64,000 nt of DNA from Kribbella rubisoli (lineage in GTDB: Bacteria > Actinomycetota > Actinomycetes > Propionibacteriales > Kribbellaceae): contig NZ_SHKR01000012.1 in NCBI RefSeq assembly GCF_004217145.1, forward strand, positions 682,001 through 746,000, given 5' to 3'. The first letter of the stretch is position 1. Every line of letters begins with the position of its first letter. The position numbers were made by a program, and so were the translations under genes. Of this stretch, positions 26,159 to 36,719 are shown in pieces. The notes below the pieces were generated by a model. That model was not told the origin of the DNA and made no database searches. It saw only the letters and a list, made by a program, of their open reading frames with translations.

Positions 26159-29100
26159 GTGAGCTATCCGAAGGTTGGGGTGCCGGACTTTCCCGGGGTC
26201 GAGCGTGGGGTGCTCGAGTACTGGGACGTCGACGGGACGTTCAGGGCGTCGTTGAAAGGTGAGGACGAGTTCGTCTTTTATGACGGGCCGCCGTTTGCCA
26301 ACGGGTTGCCGCATTACGGGCATTTGCTGACGGGGTATGTGAAGGATGTGGTGCCGCGGTACCAGACGATGCGTGGGCATCGGGTGGAGCGGCGGTTCGG
26401 GTGGGATACGCATGGGTTGCCGGCTGAGTTGGAGGCCCAGCGGGTGCTCGGGCTGAAGACGAAGGCGGAGATCCTGCAGCTGGGGATCGAGAAGTTCAAC
26501 GACGCGTGCCGGGCGTCGGTGCTGAAGTACACCGACGAGTGGCGTTCGTACGTGACTCGGCAGGCGCGGTGGGTGGACTTCGACCACGACTACAAGACGC
26601 TGAATCCCGACTACATGGAGTCGGTGATCTGGGCGTTCAAGACGCTCTACGACAAGGGCCTGGTGTACGAAGGGCTGCGAGTCCTTCCGTACTGCTGGAA
26701 CGACGAGACGCCGTTGTCCAACCACGAACTGCGGATGGACGACGACGTCTACCAACCGCGGCAGGACCCGTCGGTGACGGTCGCCGTCGAGCTGGAGACG
26801 GGCGAACGGCTGCTCGCCTGGACGACTACGCCGTGGACGTTGCCCAGCAATCTGGCGATGGCGGTGGGGCCGGATCTCGACTACGTCGTGGTCGACGATT
26901 CCGAGGGACGTCCGACGATCCTCGCGGACGCGCGCCTGGCGGCGTACGCCGACGGCGCCGGCCTGGGCACCGAGGTGCGTCGGCGCTTCAAGGGCACGGA
27001 CCTGATCGGGCTTCACTACACCCCGCTGTTCGACTTCCTCGCCGGGACCGACAACGCCTTTCAGGTGATCGCGGCCGACCACGTCACCACCGACGACGGT
27101 ACGGGCGTGGTGCACATGGCACCGGCGTACGGCGAGGAAGACCAGCTCGCCTGCGACGCCGTCGGGATCCCCACGGTGCTGACCGTCGATGACGCGGCGC
27201 ATTTCACCGCGGTCGTTCCGCCGTACCAAGGTCTGCATGTCTTCGAGGCGAACCGGCCGATCATCCGCGACCTGCGCGCCGCCGGGGCCCTGGTGCGTGA
27301 GGACAGCATCGTGCACAGCTACCCGCACTGCTGGCGGTGCCGGAATCCGCTGATCTACAAGGCGGTCTCGAGCTGGTTCGTCGAGGTGACCCGGATCCGG
27401 GACCGGATGGTCGAGCTGAACGAGCAGATCACCTGGGTGCCGGAGCACGTCAAGCACGGGCAGTTCGGCAAGTGGCTGTCGAACGCGCGCGACTGGTCGA
27501 TCAGCCGGAACCGCTTCTGGGGTTCGCCGATCCCGGTCTGGCGGTCGGACGATCCGGCGTACCCGCGGATCGACGTCTACGGCTCGATCGAGGAGCTGGA
27601 GCGGGACTTCGGGGTGGAGGTCCGCGATCTGCATCGGCCGTATGTCGACGAGCTGACCCGGCCCAACCCGGACGACCCGACCGGGCGGTCGACGATGCGG
27701 CGGGTGCCGGATGTGCTGGACGTGTGGTTCGACTCGGGGTCGATGAGTTTCGCGCAGGTGCATTACCCGTTCGAGAACACCGACTGGTTCGAGGAGCACT
27801 TCCCGGGCGACTTCATCGTCGAGTACATCGGCCAGACGCGCGGCTGGTTCTACACGATGCACGTGCTGGCGACGGCGTTGTTCGACCGGCCCGCATTCAG
27901 GTCGTGCCTGAGTCACGGGATCGTGCTCGGCAACGACGGGCAGAAGATGAGCAAGTCGCTGCGGAACTACCCGGACGTCACCGAGGTCTTCGACCGCGAC
28001 GGCGCGGACGCGATGCGCTGGTTCCTGATGTCGAGCCCGATCCTGCGCGGCGGCAACCTGATCGTCACCGAACAGGCCATCCGCGACGGCGTCCGCCAGA
28101 CCTTGATCCCGCTCTGGAACGCCTGGTCGTTCTTCACCCTGTACGCCAACGCCGCCAACACCGAAGGCACCTGGTCGACCACATCGCCGCACGTCCTGGA
28201 CCGCTACCTCCTCGCCGGCCTCCGGACGCTGGTCGTCGACGTCCAGACCCACCTCGACAACTACGACATCGCGTCCGCCTGTGACGCGGTCCAGGGCTAC
28301 ACCGAGATCCTGACCAACTGGTACATCCGCCGCTCGAGGGACCGCTTCTGGTCCGGCTCGCAGGACGCGATCAACACGCTCTACACCGCCCTCGAGGTCT
28401 TGTGCCGTACGGCGGCACCGCTGCTCCCGCTGGTGACCGAGGACATCTGGCGCGGGCTCACCGGTGAACGGTCGGTGCATCTGACCGACTGGCCGTCGTA
28501 CGCCGAACTCCCGGACGATCCTGAGCTGGTTGAGCGGATGGAGCGCGCCCGTGAGGTGTGTTCGGTCGCGTCGTCGATTCGGAAGGCGAGCGGGATCCGG
28601 GCTCGGCAACCGCTGCTCAAGTTGACCGTGGCAACGTCCGCGGATCTGCAGGCGCTGGTGCCGTTGATCGCCGCCGAGGTGAACGTTCGGGACGTCGTGC
28701 TGACCTCGGCCGACTCGGTCGATGCGCCGGTATCGCAGCGGTTGACGGTCAATGCGCGCGCCGCAGGTCCGCGGCTCGGTCGCGACGTACAGCAGGTGAT
28801 CAAGGCGTCGAAGAGCGGCGACTGGTCGGTTTCGGCCGATGGCCTAGTAGTTGCTGGTGGCATCGAATTGCAGGACGGCGAGTACACGCTGGAGACCACG
28901 CTCGCCGACGGGCATGAGGCGAGCGCGCTGCTTCCGGGCGGCGGGTTCGTCGTACTGGACACCACCGTCACGCCCGATCTGGAAGCGGAAGGTGTCGCGC
29001 GGGACGTCGTACGGGCGATCCAGCAGGCGCGGCGTGATGCCGGGTTCGAGGTGACGGATCGGGTCCGGCTGACGGTTACCGCGGACCCGTCGACGGCGGC

Positions 29101-29200
29101 CGCCGTACAGACGCATCGTGAGCTGATCATGAGCGAGACGTTGGCGACTGAGCTGGAGGTTGTGGAGGGCAGCGAGCTGACGGTCGGCGTGAGTGCTTAG
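26159..29200 (+). CDS. ileS: Isoleucyl-tRNA synthetase, eukaryote-like type
   Basis: 1013 residues. Charges tRNA-Ile with isoleucine and edits valine. Class I signatures: [14 protein letters not shown] (HIGH motif at 52-55) and GQKMSKSL (596-600). HYGH with GLP before it marks the IleRS2 type shared by eukaryotes and many actinobacteria, which is typically insensitive to mupirocin. The CP1 editing domain includes [19 protein letters not shown] and [18 protein letters not shown]. The C-terminal zinc-binding tail of bacterial IleRS1 is absent, as expected. GTG start; the 61-base upstream gap is too short for a T-box. Confidence 0.97.
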   Translation: MSYPKVGVPDFPGVERGVLEYWDVDGTFRASLKGEDEFVFYDGPPFANGLPHYGHLLTGYVKDVVPRYQTMRGHRVERRFGWDTHGLPAELEAQRVLGLKTKAEILQLGIEKFNDACRASVLKYTDEWRSYVTRQARWVDFDHDYKTLNPDYMESVIWAFKTLYDKGLVYEGLRVLPYCWNDETPLSNHELRMDDDVYQPRQDPSVTVAVELETGERLLAWTTTPWTLPSNLAMAVGPDLDYVVVDDSEGRPTILADARLAAYADGAGLGTEVRRRFKGTDLIGLHYTPLFDFLAGTDNAFQVIAADHVTTDDGTGVVHMAPAYGEEDQLACDAVGIPTVLTVDDAAHFTAVVPPYQGLHVFEANRPIIRDLRAAGALVREDSIVHSYPHCWRCRNPLIYKAVSSWFVEVTRIRDRMVELNEQITWVPEHVKHGQFGKWLSNARDWSISRNRFWGSPIPVWRSDDPAYPRIDVYGSIEELERDFGVEVRDLHRPYVDELTRPNPDDPTGRSTMRRVPDVLDVWFDSGSMSFAQVHYPFENTDWFEEHFPGDFIVEYIGQTRGWFYTMHVLATALFDRPAFRSCLSHGIVLGNDGQKMSKSLRNYPDVTEVFDRDGADAMRWFLMSSPILRGGNLIVTEQAIRDGVRQTLIPLWNAWSFFTLYANAANTEGTWSTTSPHVLDRYLLAGLRTLVVDVQTHLDNYDIASACDAVQGYTEILTNWYIRRSRDRFWSGSQDAINTLYTALEVLCRTAAPLLPLVTEDIWRGLTGERSVHLTDWPSYAELPDDPELVERMERAREVCSVASSIRKASGIRARQPLLKLTVATSADLQALVPLIAAEVNVRDVVLTSADSVDAPVSQRLTVNARAAGPRLGRDVQQVIKASKSGDWSVSADGLVVAGGIELQDGEYTLETTLADGHEASALLPGGGFVVLDTTVTPDLEAEGVARDVVRAIQQARRDAGFEVTDRVRLTVTADPSTAAAVQTHRELIMSETLATELEVVEGSELTVGVSA

Positions 29201-29210
29201 GGTTGCGCTC

Positions 29211-30188
29211 ATGGAGACGCGGAGGCTTGGACGGACCGGTCGGGACGTGGGCGTGGTCGGGCTCGGTGCGTGGCAGTTGGGCGCGGACTGGGGCGCGGTG
29301 GACGAGAGCGACGCGCTCGGCGTACTGCAGGCGGCGATCGAGGGCGGCGTCACGTTCATCGACACCGCGGATGTGTACGGCGATGGGCGGAGCGAGCGGC
29401 TCGTCGGGCAGGTGCTGAAATCGCACGACGGGCTGACCGTCGCGACGAAGATGGGCCGCCGGGTCGAGCAGGTGCCGGAGAACTACACGCTTGAGAACTT
29501 CCGCGCGTGGAACGACCGCTCCCGCCAGAACCTCGGCGTGGACACGATCGACCTGGTCCAGCTGCACTGTCCGCCGACGCCCGTGTACTCCAGCGACGAG
29601 GTGTTCGACGCGCTCGACTCGATGGTCGACGAGGGTCGCATCGCGGCGTACGGCGTGAGCGTCGAGACCTGCGCGGAGGCCCTCACCGCGATCGCGCGGC
29701 CGAACGTCGCGTCGGTGCAGATCATCCTGAACGCGTTCCGCCTGAAGCCGCTCGACGAGGTGCTCCCCGCGGCCGCCGCGGCCGGTGTCGGCATCATCGC
29801 GCGGGTCCCGCTGGCCAGCGGCCTCCTGTCCGGCAAGTACGACGAGCACACCACGTTCTCAGCCGACGACCATCGCACGTACAACCGCCACGGCGAGGCC
29901 TTCGACGTCGGCGAGACCTTCTCCGGCGTGGACTTCGCGACCGGCCTGGAAGCCGTCCGCCGCCTGATGCCCTGGCTCCCCGCCGGCGCCACCATGGCCC
30001 AGTTCGCCCTTCGCTGGATCCTCGACCAACCCGGCGTCTCGGTCGTCATCCCCGGCGCCCGCAACCCCGCGCAGGTAGCCGGCAACGTCTCGGCGGCCGC
30101 CCTCGCCCCGCTCACCGACGACCAACTGACCGCCGTGCGCGACACCTACGACGAGCTGATCCGGCCGCAGATCCACGACCGCTGGTAA
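29211..30188 (+). CDS. Aldo/keto reductase
   Basis: 325 residues, a TIM-barrel NADPH oxidoreductase. Visible catalytic residues: Asp and Tyr in TFIDTADVYGDGRSE and Lys in VATKMGRR; the usual active-site His position is in VQLHCPP. The C-terminal cofactor segment reads SVVIPGARNPAQVAGN. ATG at 29211 is chosen; a start six codons upstream would overlap the ileS stop. It follows ileS closely, outside the conserved mycobacterial-type cluster. Substrate unknown. Confidence 0.9.
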   Translation: METRRLGRTGRDVGVVGLGAWQLGADWGAVDESDALGVLQAAIEGGVTFIDTADVYGDGRSERLVGQVLKSHDGLTVATKMGRRVEQVPENYTLENFRAWNDRSRQNLGVDTIDLVQLHCPPTPVYSSDEVFDALDSMVDEGRIAAYGVSVETCAEALTAIARPNVASVQIILNAFRLKPLDEVLPAAAAAGVGIIARVPLASGLLSGKYDEHTTFSADDHRTYNRHGEAFDVGETFSGVDFATGLEAVRRLMPWLPAGATMAQFALRWILDQPGVSVVIPGARNPAQVAGNVSAAALAPLTDDQLTAVRDTYDELIRPQIHDRW

Positions 30189-30259
30189 CGCTCTGTCCAA
30201 ATCGTGGACCGACTTGGCGGTTGGCGGGGTCGGTCACGCGGTCGCCGTACCGTGGAGGC

Positions 30260-30718
30260 GTGCTGGTCATCGAGAAGGAGACGTACGACGCGATCGTCGC
30301 GCATGCCCGGAAAGATCATCCGGACGAGGCGTGCGGAGTGGTTGCGGGGGCGGAGGGGTCGGATCGGGCTACCCGGTTCATCCCGATGCTGAATGCGGCG
30401 ATGTCGCCGACGTTCTACGAGTTCGACTCCGGGGACCTGTTCCGGCTGTACAAGGAGCTCGACGAGCGGGACGAGGAGCCGGTGGTGATCTACCACTCGC
30501 ACACCGCCACCGAGGCGTACCCGTCACGCACCGACATCACCCTCGCGCAGGAGCCCGGCGCGCACTACGTGCTGGTGTCGACGCGGGACGGCGCGGACGC
30601 CCCGGCGTACGACGGGCCGGTCGAGTTCCGCTCGTACCGGATCGTCGACGGCGAGGTCACGGAAGAAGAAGTACGCGTGGTTGGTTCCTATACAGAAACC
30701 CTTGAAGGAGAAGACTGA
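30260..30718 (+). CDS. mec: Mec: CysO-cysteine JAMM/MPN metalloprotease
   Basis: 152 residues, Mov34/JAB1 family. Zinc and catalytic motif HSHTATEAYPSRTD (H-x-H-x(7)-S-x2-D) with the upstream Glu in DEACGVVAG. In M. tuberculosis, Mec (Rv1334) releases cysteine from the CysO-cysteine adduct. The GTG start is chosen from the alignment-like N-terminus LVIEKETYDAIVAHARKDHPDEACG; GGAGG lies immediately before it, closer than ideal. The cysO start follows 1 base after the stop, so mec-cysO-cysM form one operon. Confidence 0.93.
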   Translation: MLVIEKETYDAIVAHARKDHPDEACGVVAGAEGSDRATRFIPMLNAAMSPTFYEFDSGDLFRLYKELDERDEEPVVIYHSHTATEAYPSRTDITLAQEPGAHYVLVSTRDGADAPAYDGPVEFRSYRIVDGEVTEEEVRVVGSYTETLEGED

Positions 30719-30719
30719 G

Positions 30720-31963
<1,244 letters not shown>

Positions 31964-32037
31964 CGCAGGGGTGAACGGTGGGGCCGGGCCGGCGGGCGGA
32001 GGGCCGGTCCGTGCCTTTTGTTGCCTTTGGCACCTAC

Positions 32038-32394
32038 CTACTGTTGTTTGAAGAAGAGCTTGCGGCCCAGCCGGGGCTGGATCCCGCGGCCCTTGCAGCT
32101 GCTGCAGGGGCGTTGGGCGTAGCTGAAGATGCTGCCGTGGTGCCGGCCGGCACCTTTGCATCGGCCGCATTTCGCGTTCGGGTGCAGGGACAGTGAGACG
32201 ACGTACAGCGCGAACGCTGCCATCAGGAGCAGCACCAGCATGCCGGTCGGCCCGATGGCCGTCAGCACGTCTGCGGCAGTGCCCGTGTTCGAATCCGTGG
32301 CCTGACTGGCCGCCTGTCCTGCAGCGGTCACGTGGTCAGGCTGTGGAGTTGGTGCGGTGCCCAGTACCACCGCGAAGTGGTGCGCCAAGTTCAT
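32038..32394 (-). CDS. Small membrane protein with DnaJ-type cysteine motifs
   Basis: 118 residues: polar Thr/Ala-rich N-terminus, one transmembrane helix (GPTGMLVLLLMAAFALYVVSL) and a cytoplasmic tail with two CxxCxGxG motifs, CGRCKGAG and CSSCKGRG, the pattern of DnaJ zinc fingers, then a basic end (PRLGRKLFFKQQ). Only one zinc-binding module of four cysteines is possible. It lies antisense between cysM and murI, where mycobacteria carry a rhomboid gene (Rv1337). Function unknown. Confidence 0.75.
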   Translation of the reverse strand: MNLAHHFAVVLGTAPTPQPDHVTAAGQAASQATDSNTGTAADVLTAIGPTGMLVLLLMAAFALYVVSLSLHPNAKCGRCKGAGRHHGSIFSYAQRPCSSCKGRGIQPRLGRKLFFKQQ

Positions 32395-32480
32395 GGCATC
32401 ACGAGGGGCGGTCGAACAAACATCGCTCCAGAGTGGCGTGCATCACGCGAAAAGGCAATTCCATAACGTAAAGATGTGGA

Positions 32481-32553
32481 TAACCTCGGCGTGTCTCCTG
32501 GTGAGGTTAGGTAAGGCTCCCTTCGGGTCTGCCCGTCCGCGGACCTGTATAAG
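32481..32553 (+). promoter_or_regulatory. murI promoter region with inverted repeat and half iron-box
   Basis: A 7-bp inverted repeat TAACCTC / GAGGTTA (32481-32487 and 32503-32509) overlaps TTAGGTAAGGCT (32507-32518), which matches the left part of the DmdR/IdeR iron box; the right part does not match. A good -10 element TATAAG at 32548-32553 lies 9 bases before the murI GTG, so the murI transcript is probably leaderless. The rest of the 168-base gap holds nothing else I can name. Confidence 0.4.
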
Positions 32554-32562
32554 CTTTCACCC

Positions 32563-33366
32563 GTGGCAGACGCACCGGTGGGGATCTTCGATTCAGGCTT
32601 CGGGGGACTCACCGTCGCCCGCGCGGTTCTCGATCAGTTGCCGCACGAACCGATCCTGTATCTCGGCGACACCGCCCGCCAGCCCTACGGTCCGAAGCCG
32701 ATCGCCGAGGTGCGTGAGTACGCGCTCGAGTGTCTCGATCACCTGGTCGAGGCCGGCGTGAAGATGCTCGTGATCGCCTGCAACTCCGCCAGCGCCGCGA
32801 TGCTGCGCGACGCCCGCGAGCGGTACGACGTACCGGTCGTCGAGGTGATCCTGCCTGCGGCCCGGCGAGCGGTTGCCGCGACGCGCAATCAGCGTGTGGG
32901 CGTGATCTGCACCAGGGCAACAGCTCAATCGCTTGCGTATGAAGACGGTTTCGCCGCGGCGCCGCAGATCGAGCTGTTCACGCAGGCGTGCCCGAAGTTC
33001 GTGCCGTTCGTCGAGGCAGGCGTGACGTCCGGGCCCGAGCTGATCGAGGCCGCGCACGAGTACCTCGACCCGATGGTGGAGGCCGGCGTCGACACGCTGA
33101 TCCTCGGCTGCACTCACTACCCGCTGCTCACCGGCGTGATCTCGTACGTGATGGGTGACAACGTCACCCTGGTCAGCAGCGCCGACGAATGCGCCAAGGA
33201 CGTGTACAGCATGCTCACGAAAACGGGCCTGCTCCGCCCGGACAACCTGCCGGCTCCGCAACACCGCTTCGTCACGACCGGCAGCCCGGACGAGTTCGCG
33301 GCGATCGGCTCGCGCTTCCTCGGACCGGTCCTGTCGAGCGTCGACCAGTTCGCCTGGGTCCGCTGA
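32563..33366 (+). CDS. murI: Glutamate racemase
   Basis: 267 residues. Makes D-glutamate for peptidoglycan. Both catalytic cysteines are visible: [11 protein letters not shown] and [11 protein letters not shown], as are the N-terminal [15 protein letters not shown] and [13 protein letters not shown] start, likely leaderless (see the promoter entry). It is placed after cysM and before the MBL-fold phosphodiesterase, the order found around Rv1338 in M. tuberculosis. Confidence 0.96.
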   Translation: MADAPVGIFDSGFGGLTVARAVLDQLPHEPILYLGDTARQPYGPKPIAEVREYALECLDHLVEAGVKMLVIACNSASAAMLRDARERYDVPVVEVILPAARRAVAATRNQRVGVICTRATAQSLAYEDGFAAAPQIELFTQACPKFVPFVEAGVTSGPELIEAAHEYLDPMVEAGVDTLILGCTHYPLLTGVISYVMGDNVTLVSSADECAKDVYSMLTKTGLLRPDNLPAPQHRFVTTGSPDEFAAIGSRFLGPVLSSVDQFAWVR

Positions 33367-33493
33367 AGTGTGACCTGGGTCGCACCCGGATGTTGTCTCC
33401 GGCATCGGTCGACCGCGGAACGCCTGTGTGGCAGGCGGATCGACGCGTCGGCCTTGCCTGCAAACGTCGGAACTCGCCGGTAGTGTTCCAAGT

Positions 33494-34240
33494 ATGAAGC
33501 TCACCGTGATCGGTTGCTCCGGGTCCGTGCCCGGGCCGGACTCGGCCGCCTCGAGCTATCTGGTCACTGCCGACGGGTTCAACCTGATCCTGGATCTCGG
33601 CAGCGGTGCGCTCGGCTCGCTCCAGCGGCACCTCGCCGTGCCGGAGATCGGGGCGATCGGCCTGTCCCATCTGCATCCTGACCACTGCATGGATCTGTGC
33701 GGTCTGTACGTCGCGGCGAAGTACGCGCCGGGCGCGCCGATCCCGCGGATCCCCGTCTTCGGCCCACCCGGGACTGCGCAGCGGATGGCGCTCGCCTACG
33801 ACCTGCCGCTCGATCCGGGGATGGAGGAGCAGCTGGACTTCTACGCCTGGCAGGAAGTCCAGACCGTCGGGCCGTTCACGATCAGGACCGCGCCGATGGT
33901 GCATCCGGTGCCGGCGTACGCGATCCGCGTTGAGCACGGCAACAGGTCGCTCGTCTACACCGGCGACACCGGGCCGAACGACGCGTTGATCGATCTCGCC
34001 CGCGGCGCCGACGTGCTGCTCTCCGAAGCGGCGCTCCCGGACAACGACCCGCACAATCCGATTGACCTGCACCTGACACCGGCGGATGCTGGCGAGCATG
34101 CGAAGAAGGCCGGCGTGAAGCGGCTCGTGATCACCCACGTCCCACCCTGGTACGACCGCGTCACCCAGGCCGAGAACGCCCGCCGCACCTTCTCCGGTCC
34201 GGTCGAGATCGCCACGCCTCATGCCGTTTTCGACATCTGA
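33494..34240 (+). CDS. MBL-fold hydrolase, homologue-in-context of the Rv1339 cyclic-nucleotide phosphodiesterase
   Basis: 248 residues, metallo-beta-lactamase fold. Metal motif LSHLHPDHCMDLCGLY (H-x-H-x-D-H), then MVHPVPAYAIRV, VYTGDTGPND and a terminal ITHVPPWYD. N-terminal KLTVIGCSGSVPGPDSAASSYLV is typical of the group. The neighbour in M. tuberculosis, Rv1339, is reported as an atypical cAMP phosphodiesterase; position between murI and rph supports orthology. ATG at 33494. The last 20 bases overlap the next alpha/beta hydrolase gene. Confidence 0.88.
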   Translation: MKLTVIGCSGSVPGPDSAASSYLVTADGFNLILDLGSGALGSLQRHLAVPEIGAIGLSHLHPDHCMDLCGLYVAAKYAPGAPIPRIPVFGPPGTAQRMALAYDLPLDPGMEEQLDFYAWQEVQTVGPFTIRTAPMVHPVPAYAIRVEHGNRSLVYTGDTGPNDALIDLARGADVLLSEAALPDNDPHNPIDLHLTPADAGEHAKKAGVKRLVITHVPPWYDRVTQAENARRTFSGPVEIATPHAVFDI

Positions 34241-35066
34241 CGGCGTGCGGTTGTGGACCGCAACCACCGGCACGGCCACGTCCAGACCGGCTGTTGTGAT
34301 CCTGCACGGCGGGCCGGGTCTCTGGGACGACTATGCCGTGCTCGCGGAGATGATCGACGACCTCACCGTCGTCCATCGCTTCGACCAGCGCGGCTGCGGC
34401 CGGTCCGATCCGTCCGAGCTTCAGACCATGGCCCGGCACGCGCAGGACATCGACGAGCTCCGCGCGTACTTCGGCCATGAGCGGATCGTTGTCCTCGGCC
34501 ACTCCTTCGGCGCGACGCTCGCCCTGCTGTACGCCGGGACGTACGGCGATCAGACAGCGGGTCTGATCTACCTCGGCGGCGTCGGCATCGGCGATTGGAG
34601 TACGCCGTCCCGCGCGGAGCAGCTGCGCCGGATGACCGCGGAGCAGATCGCGCAGCTCGACGAGCTCTCCGGCCGCCAACGCAGTCCGGCCGAGGAGACC
34701 GAGTTCCGGATGCTGTCGTGGTTCACCGACCATGCCGACCAGGACCGCGCGATGGAGTGGGCCTACCGGAGCGCCTCGGTGGATCTCCCGATCAACTTCG
34801 CTGCCAACAGGGCGCTCATGGTGGACATCCGGAGTTGGCCGGACGAATTCCTCCCGGGTCTGGCCGCCGGTCTCGAGTGCCCGGTCACGTTCATCCACGG
34901 CGACGGCGATCCGCGGCCGGTGTCCACCGTGCAGGACCTGGCTGCGCACGTCCCGCATCACACGTTCGAGCTGATCCCGTCCGCCGGGCATTCGCCCTGG
35001 CTGGAGCAGCCGGACCTGTTTCGGAGTGTGCTGCGGCGCGTCGTGTCAGGCGAAGAAGGCGCGTAG
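34221..35066 (+). CDS. Proline-iminopeptidase-like alpha/beta hydrolase
   Basis: 281 residues, S33-type. Oxyanion motif LHGGPGLWDDY, DQRGCGRSDPS, nucleophile elbow GHSFGATLAL, and late acid and His segments FIHGDGDPRP and SAGHSPWLEQ. HGGPG plus DQRG-GRS is the standard prolyl-aminopeptidase signature, though many such proteins hydrolyse other amides or esters. It begins inside the MBL gene (20-base overlap) and ends with a 21-base overlap with the convergent hydrolase, starting the block not present in the mycobacterial order. Confidence 0.9.
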   Translation: MPFSTSDGVRLWTATTGTATSRPAVVILHGGPGLWDDYAVLAEMIDDLTVVHRFDQRGCGRSDPSELQTMARHAQDIDELRAYFGHERIVVLGHSFGATLALLYAGTYGDQTAGLIYLGGVGIGDWSTPSRAEQLRRMTAEQIAQLDELSGRQRSPAEETEFRMLSWFTDHADQDRAMEWAYRSASVDLPINFAANRALMVDIRSWPDEFLPGLAAGLECPVTFIHGDGDPRPVSTVQDLAAHVPHHTFELIPSAGHSPWLEQPDLFRSVLRRVVSGEEGA

Positions 35067-35882
35067 CGACTGAGCGACCTCGGCCGGGCCGCCGTCGTCC
35101 GTGGGGCCGGAGTGGTCCAGCTTGGGGATCGTGATCCGCTTCGAGCGGGGCAGTACGCCGGTCAGTGCCTCCAGCGAGCGCTCGAAGTACGCCGGACTGC
35201 GCGATCCGCCGAGCAGGAGGACGTCCGCGTCGATCGTCGCGTAGTCGTCGATGGTGTCCGCGAGTTGCCCGACGAGCTGCATGTCTGCGGACATGGTCGG
35301 GACGAGGTCCGGGATCGGCACGTTGTCGCCGACTGCCTTGCGCTGGAACCGGAGCGCGAGGTTCATCGGCGGGACGAGGATGAACCGCGGGACTGTGCGG
35401 AACACGCGATCCGCTTCGAGACCCTTGAGCACGCTCACCAGCGCCGCCGCGACCTTGCCGTCGGCGAGCTCGCGGCGGTACCGCGGCAACCACTCGACGG
35501 GGACCGAGTCGTGGATGGACAGCGGCGGCTCGTAGAGCGCGAGCTTCTCGATCGCCGGCGTCACGCGCGCCGTACGAAGGCCGATCAGCGCACCTGAGCT
35601 CAGTCCGAAGACCCGCGACGCGCCGGTTTCCTTGAGGAGCGCCTGCAGGTCCTCGACCTCACGCTCGATCCCGTAGTCGGCGCCGTGCGCTCCGCTCAGA
35701 CCGCGTCCCCGGCGGTCCGGCACGGTGACGGTGAAGTCATCCGCCAGCGCCTCGGCCAGCTTCATGAAGTCCTGCGCGGCGAGCATCGAGCCGTGCAGCA
35801 GGACCACCCCCGGCCCACTTCCGAACTGACGAAAGCCGATCGTCGTGCCATCGGCCGACACCACAGATCCCTTGCGATACAT
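35046..35882 (-). CDS. Alpha/beta hydrolase
   Basis: 278 residues. LLHGSMLAAQDF oxyanion loop, PDRRGRGLSGAHG, nucleophile elbow FGLSSGALIGLR (G-L-S-S-G) and final KLDHSGPTDDGGP carrying the catalytic His. GGAGG 4 bases before the ATG fixes the start; the frame extends upstream without signals. It is divergent from a TetR gene across an inverted-repeat cluster, so it is the probable target of that repressor. Substrate unknown. Confidence 0.9.
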   Translation of the reverse strand: MYRKGSVVSADGTTIGFRQFGSGPGVVLLHGSMLAAQDFMKLAEALADDFTVTVPDRRGRGLSGAHGADYGIEREVEDLQALLKETGASRVFGLSSGALIGLRTARVTPAIEKLALYEPPLSIHDSVPVEWLPRYRRELADGKVAAALVSVLKGLEADRVFRTVPRFILVPPMNLALRFQRKAVGDNVPIPDLVPTMSADMQLVGQLADTIDDYATIDADVLLLGGSRSPAYFERSLEALTGVLPRSKRITIPKLDHSGPTDDGGPAEVAQSLRAFFA

Positions 35883-35912
35883 CTGTCCTCCCAAAAACCC
35901 GGGCACACTGTA

Positions 35913-35946
35913 CGCAGTAACAGTACTGCGAACAGCGTGCGCAGTA
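35913..35946. promoter_or_regulatory. Operator cluster between the hydrolase and TetR genes
   Basis: A perfect 7-bp inverted repeat CGCAGTA-N4-TACTGCG at 35913-35930 is followed by a third copy CGCAGTA at 35940-35946, 11 bases before the TetR ATG. All fall in the 74-base divergent region, the usual place for TetR autoregulation plus control of the neighbour. Confidence 0.65.
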
Positions 35947-35956
35947 AACTCCCGCC

Positions 35957-36658
35957 ATGGACCGACCACCGATCTGGCTCCGCCCGGAGCGAGCCGCCCG
36001 CGGGCCGCGGCCGGCGCACAGTCGCGAGGAGATCGCCGCAGCCGCCGTCCGGGTCGCGGATGCCGAAGGACTCGCGGCGGTGTCGATGCGGCGCGTTGCG
36101 ACCGAGCTCGGCACCGGCACGACCTCGCTCTACCGCTACGTCGACGGCAAGGACGAGCTCTTCGACCTGATGGTCGACCGGGCGATGGGCGACGGCCGGC
36201 CGCCGGTGCCGACGGGCGATTGGCGCGTCGACCTGGCGGCGGTCGCCCATGCACAGCGCGCCATGATGCTGCGTCATCCCTGGCTCGTCCGCCTGCCTGC
36301 GACCAGGCCCGTCCTCGGCCCTAACACGCTGGCCTGGCTCGAGGCGACGTACGCCGCGGTCGACGTACCGGGGCTGGATGCCGACGAGGTGCTGGCGCAG
36401 GCGGCGACCTTGCTGACCTTCGTGCGCGGTCATGCGCTGGAAGAGCTGACCGAGCGCGAGGCGGGCTCGACGATGACGGACTGGCTGACCAAGCAGTCGC
36501 AGCAGTACGCCGAACAGGTCATAGGGAGCGGCGACTACCCCCACCTGAGCCGGATGATGGTCGAGGCCGGGACGCCGCACGCGGCCGACCGGTTCGACCG
36601 GCTGTTCGCGCGGAGTCTCGAGCATGTGCTGACCGGACTGGCGGCTGAGCGGGACTAG
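35957..36658 (+). CDS. TetR-family transcriptional regulator
   Basis: 233 residues. N-terminal HTH: SREEIAAAAVRVADAEGLAAVSMRRVATELGTGTTSLYRYVDGKDELFDLMVD. The C-terminal ligand domain is of the TetR_C (tetracycline-repressor-like) group with long helices. The extra 20 residues before the HTH (PPIWLRPERAARGPRPAHS) are common in this group. Divergent from the alpha/beta hydrolase, with the operator repeats between them. Confidence 0.92.
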   Translation: MDRPPIWLRPERAARGPRPAHSREEIAAAAVRVADAEGLAAVSMRRVATELGTGTTSLYRYVDGKDELFDLMVDRAMGDGRPPVPTGDWRVDLAAVAHAQRAMMLRHPWLVRLPATRPVLGPNTLAWLEATYAAVDVPGLDADEVLAQAATLLTFVRGHALEELTEREAGSTMTDWLTKQSQQYAEQVIGSGDYPHLSRMMVEAGTPHAADRFDRLFARSLEHVLTGLAAERD

Positions 36659-36669
36659 CCATTTCGCAA

Positions 36670-36707
36670 TTCTGAGATCTACTCTCAAATTAGAGCTGAT
36701 CTCAGAA
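36670..36707 (+). promoter_or_regulatory. TetR operator before the DHA2 efflux gene
   Basis: A long dyad: TTCTGAGATC and GATCTCAGAA are perfect 10-bp arms, with CTCT / AGAG matching inside (15 of 19 positions symmetric). It ends where the AGAAAGG ribosome site begins, 12 bases before the ATG, so a bound dimer would block the promoter. The TetR gene at the end of the operon is the expected ligand-responsive repressor. Confidence 0.7.
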
Positions 36708-36719
36708 AGGTGTTCTGTC

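Noticed and set aside
26033..28609. Minus-strand open frame of 858 codons
   Set aside because: It lies antisense to ileS, whose HIGH and KMSKS motifs are intact; the antisense protein is Arg/His/Pro-rich without family features, a usual effect of high GC.
31964..32037. GC-rich terminator after cysM
   Set aside because: GGCCGG-rich sequence can fold in several ways, but no single strong hairpin with a tail stands out, so I did not call one.
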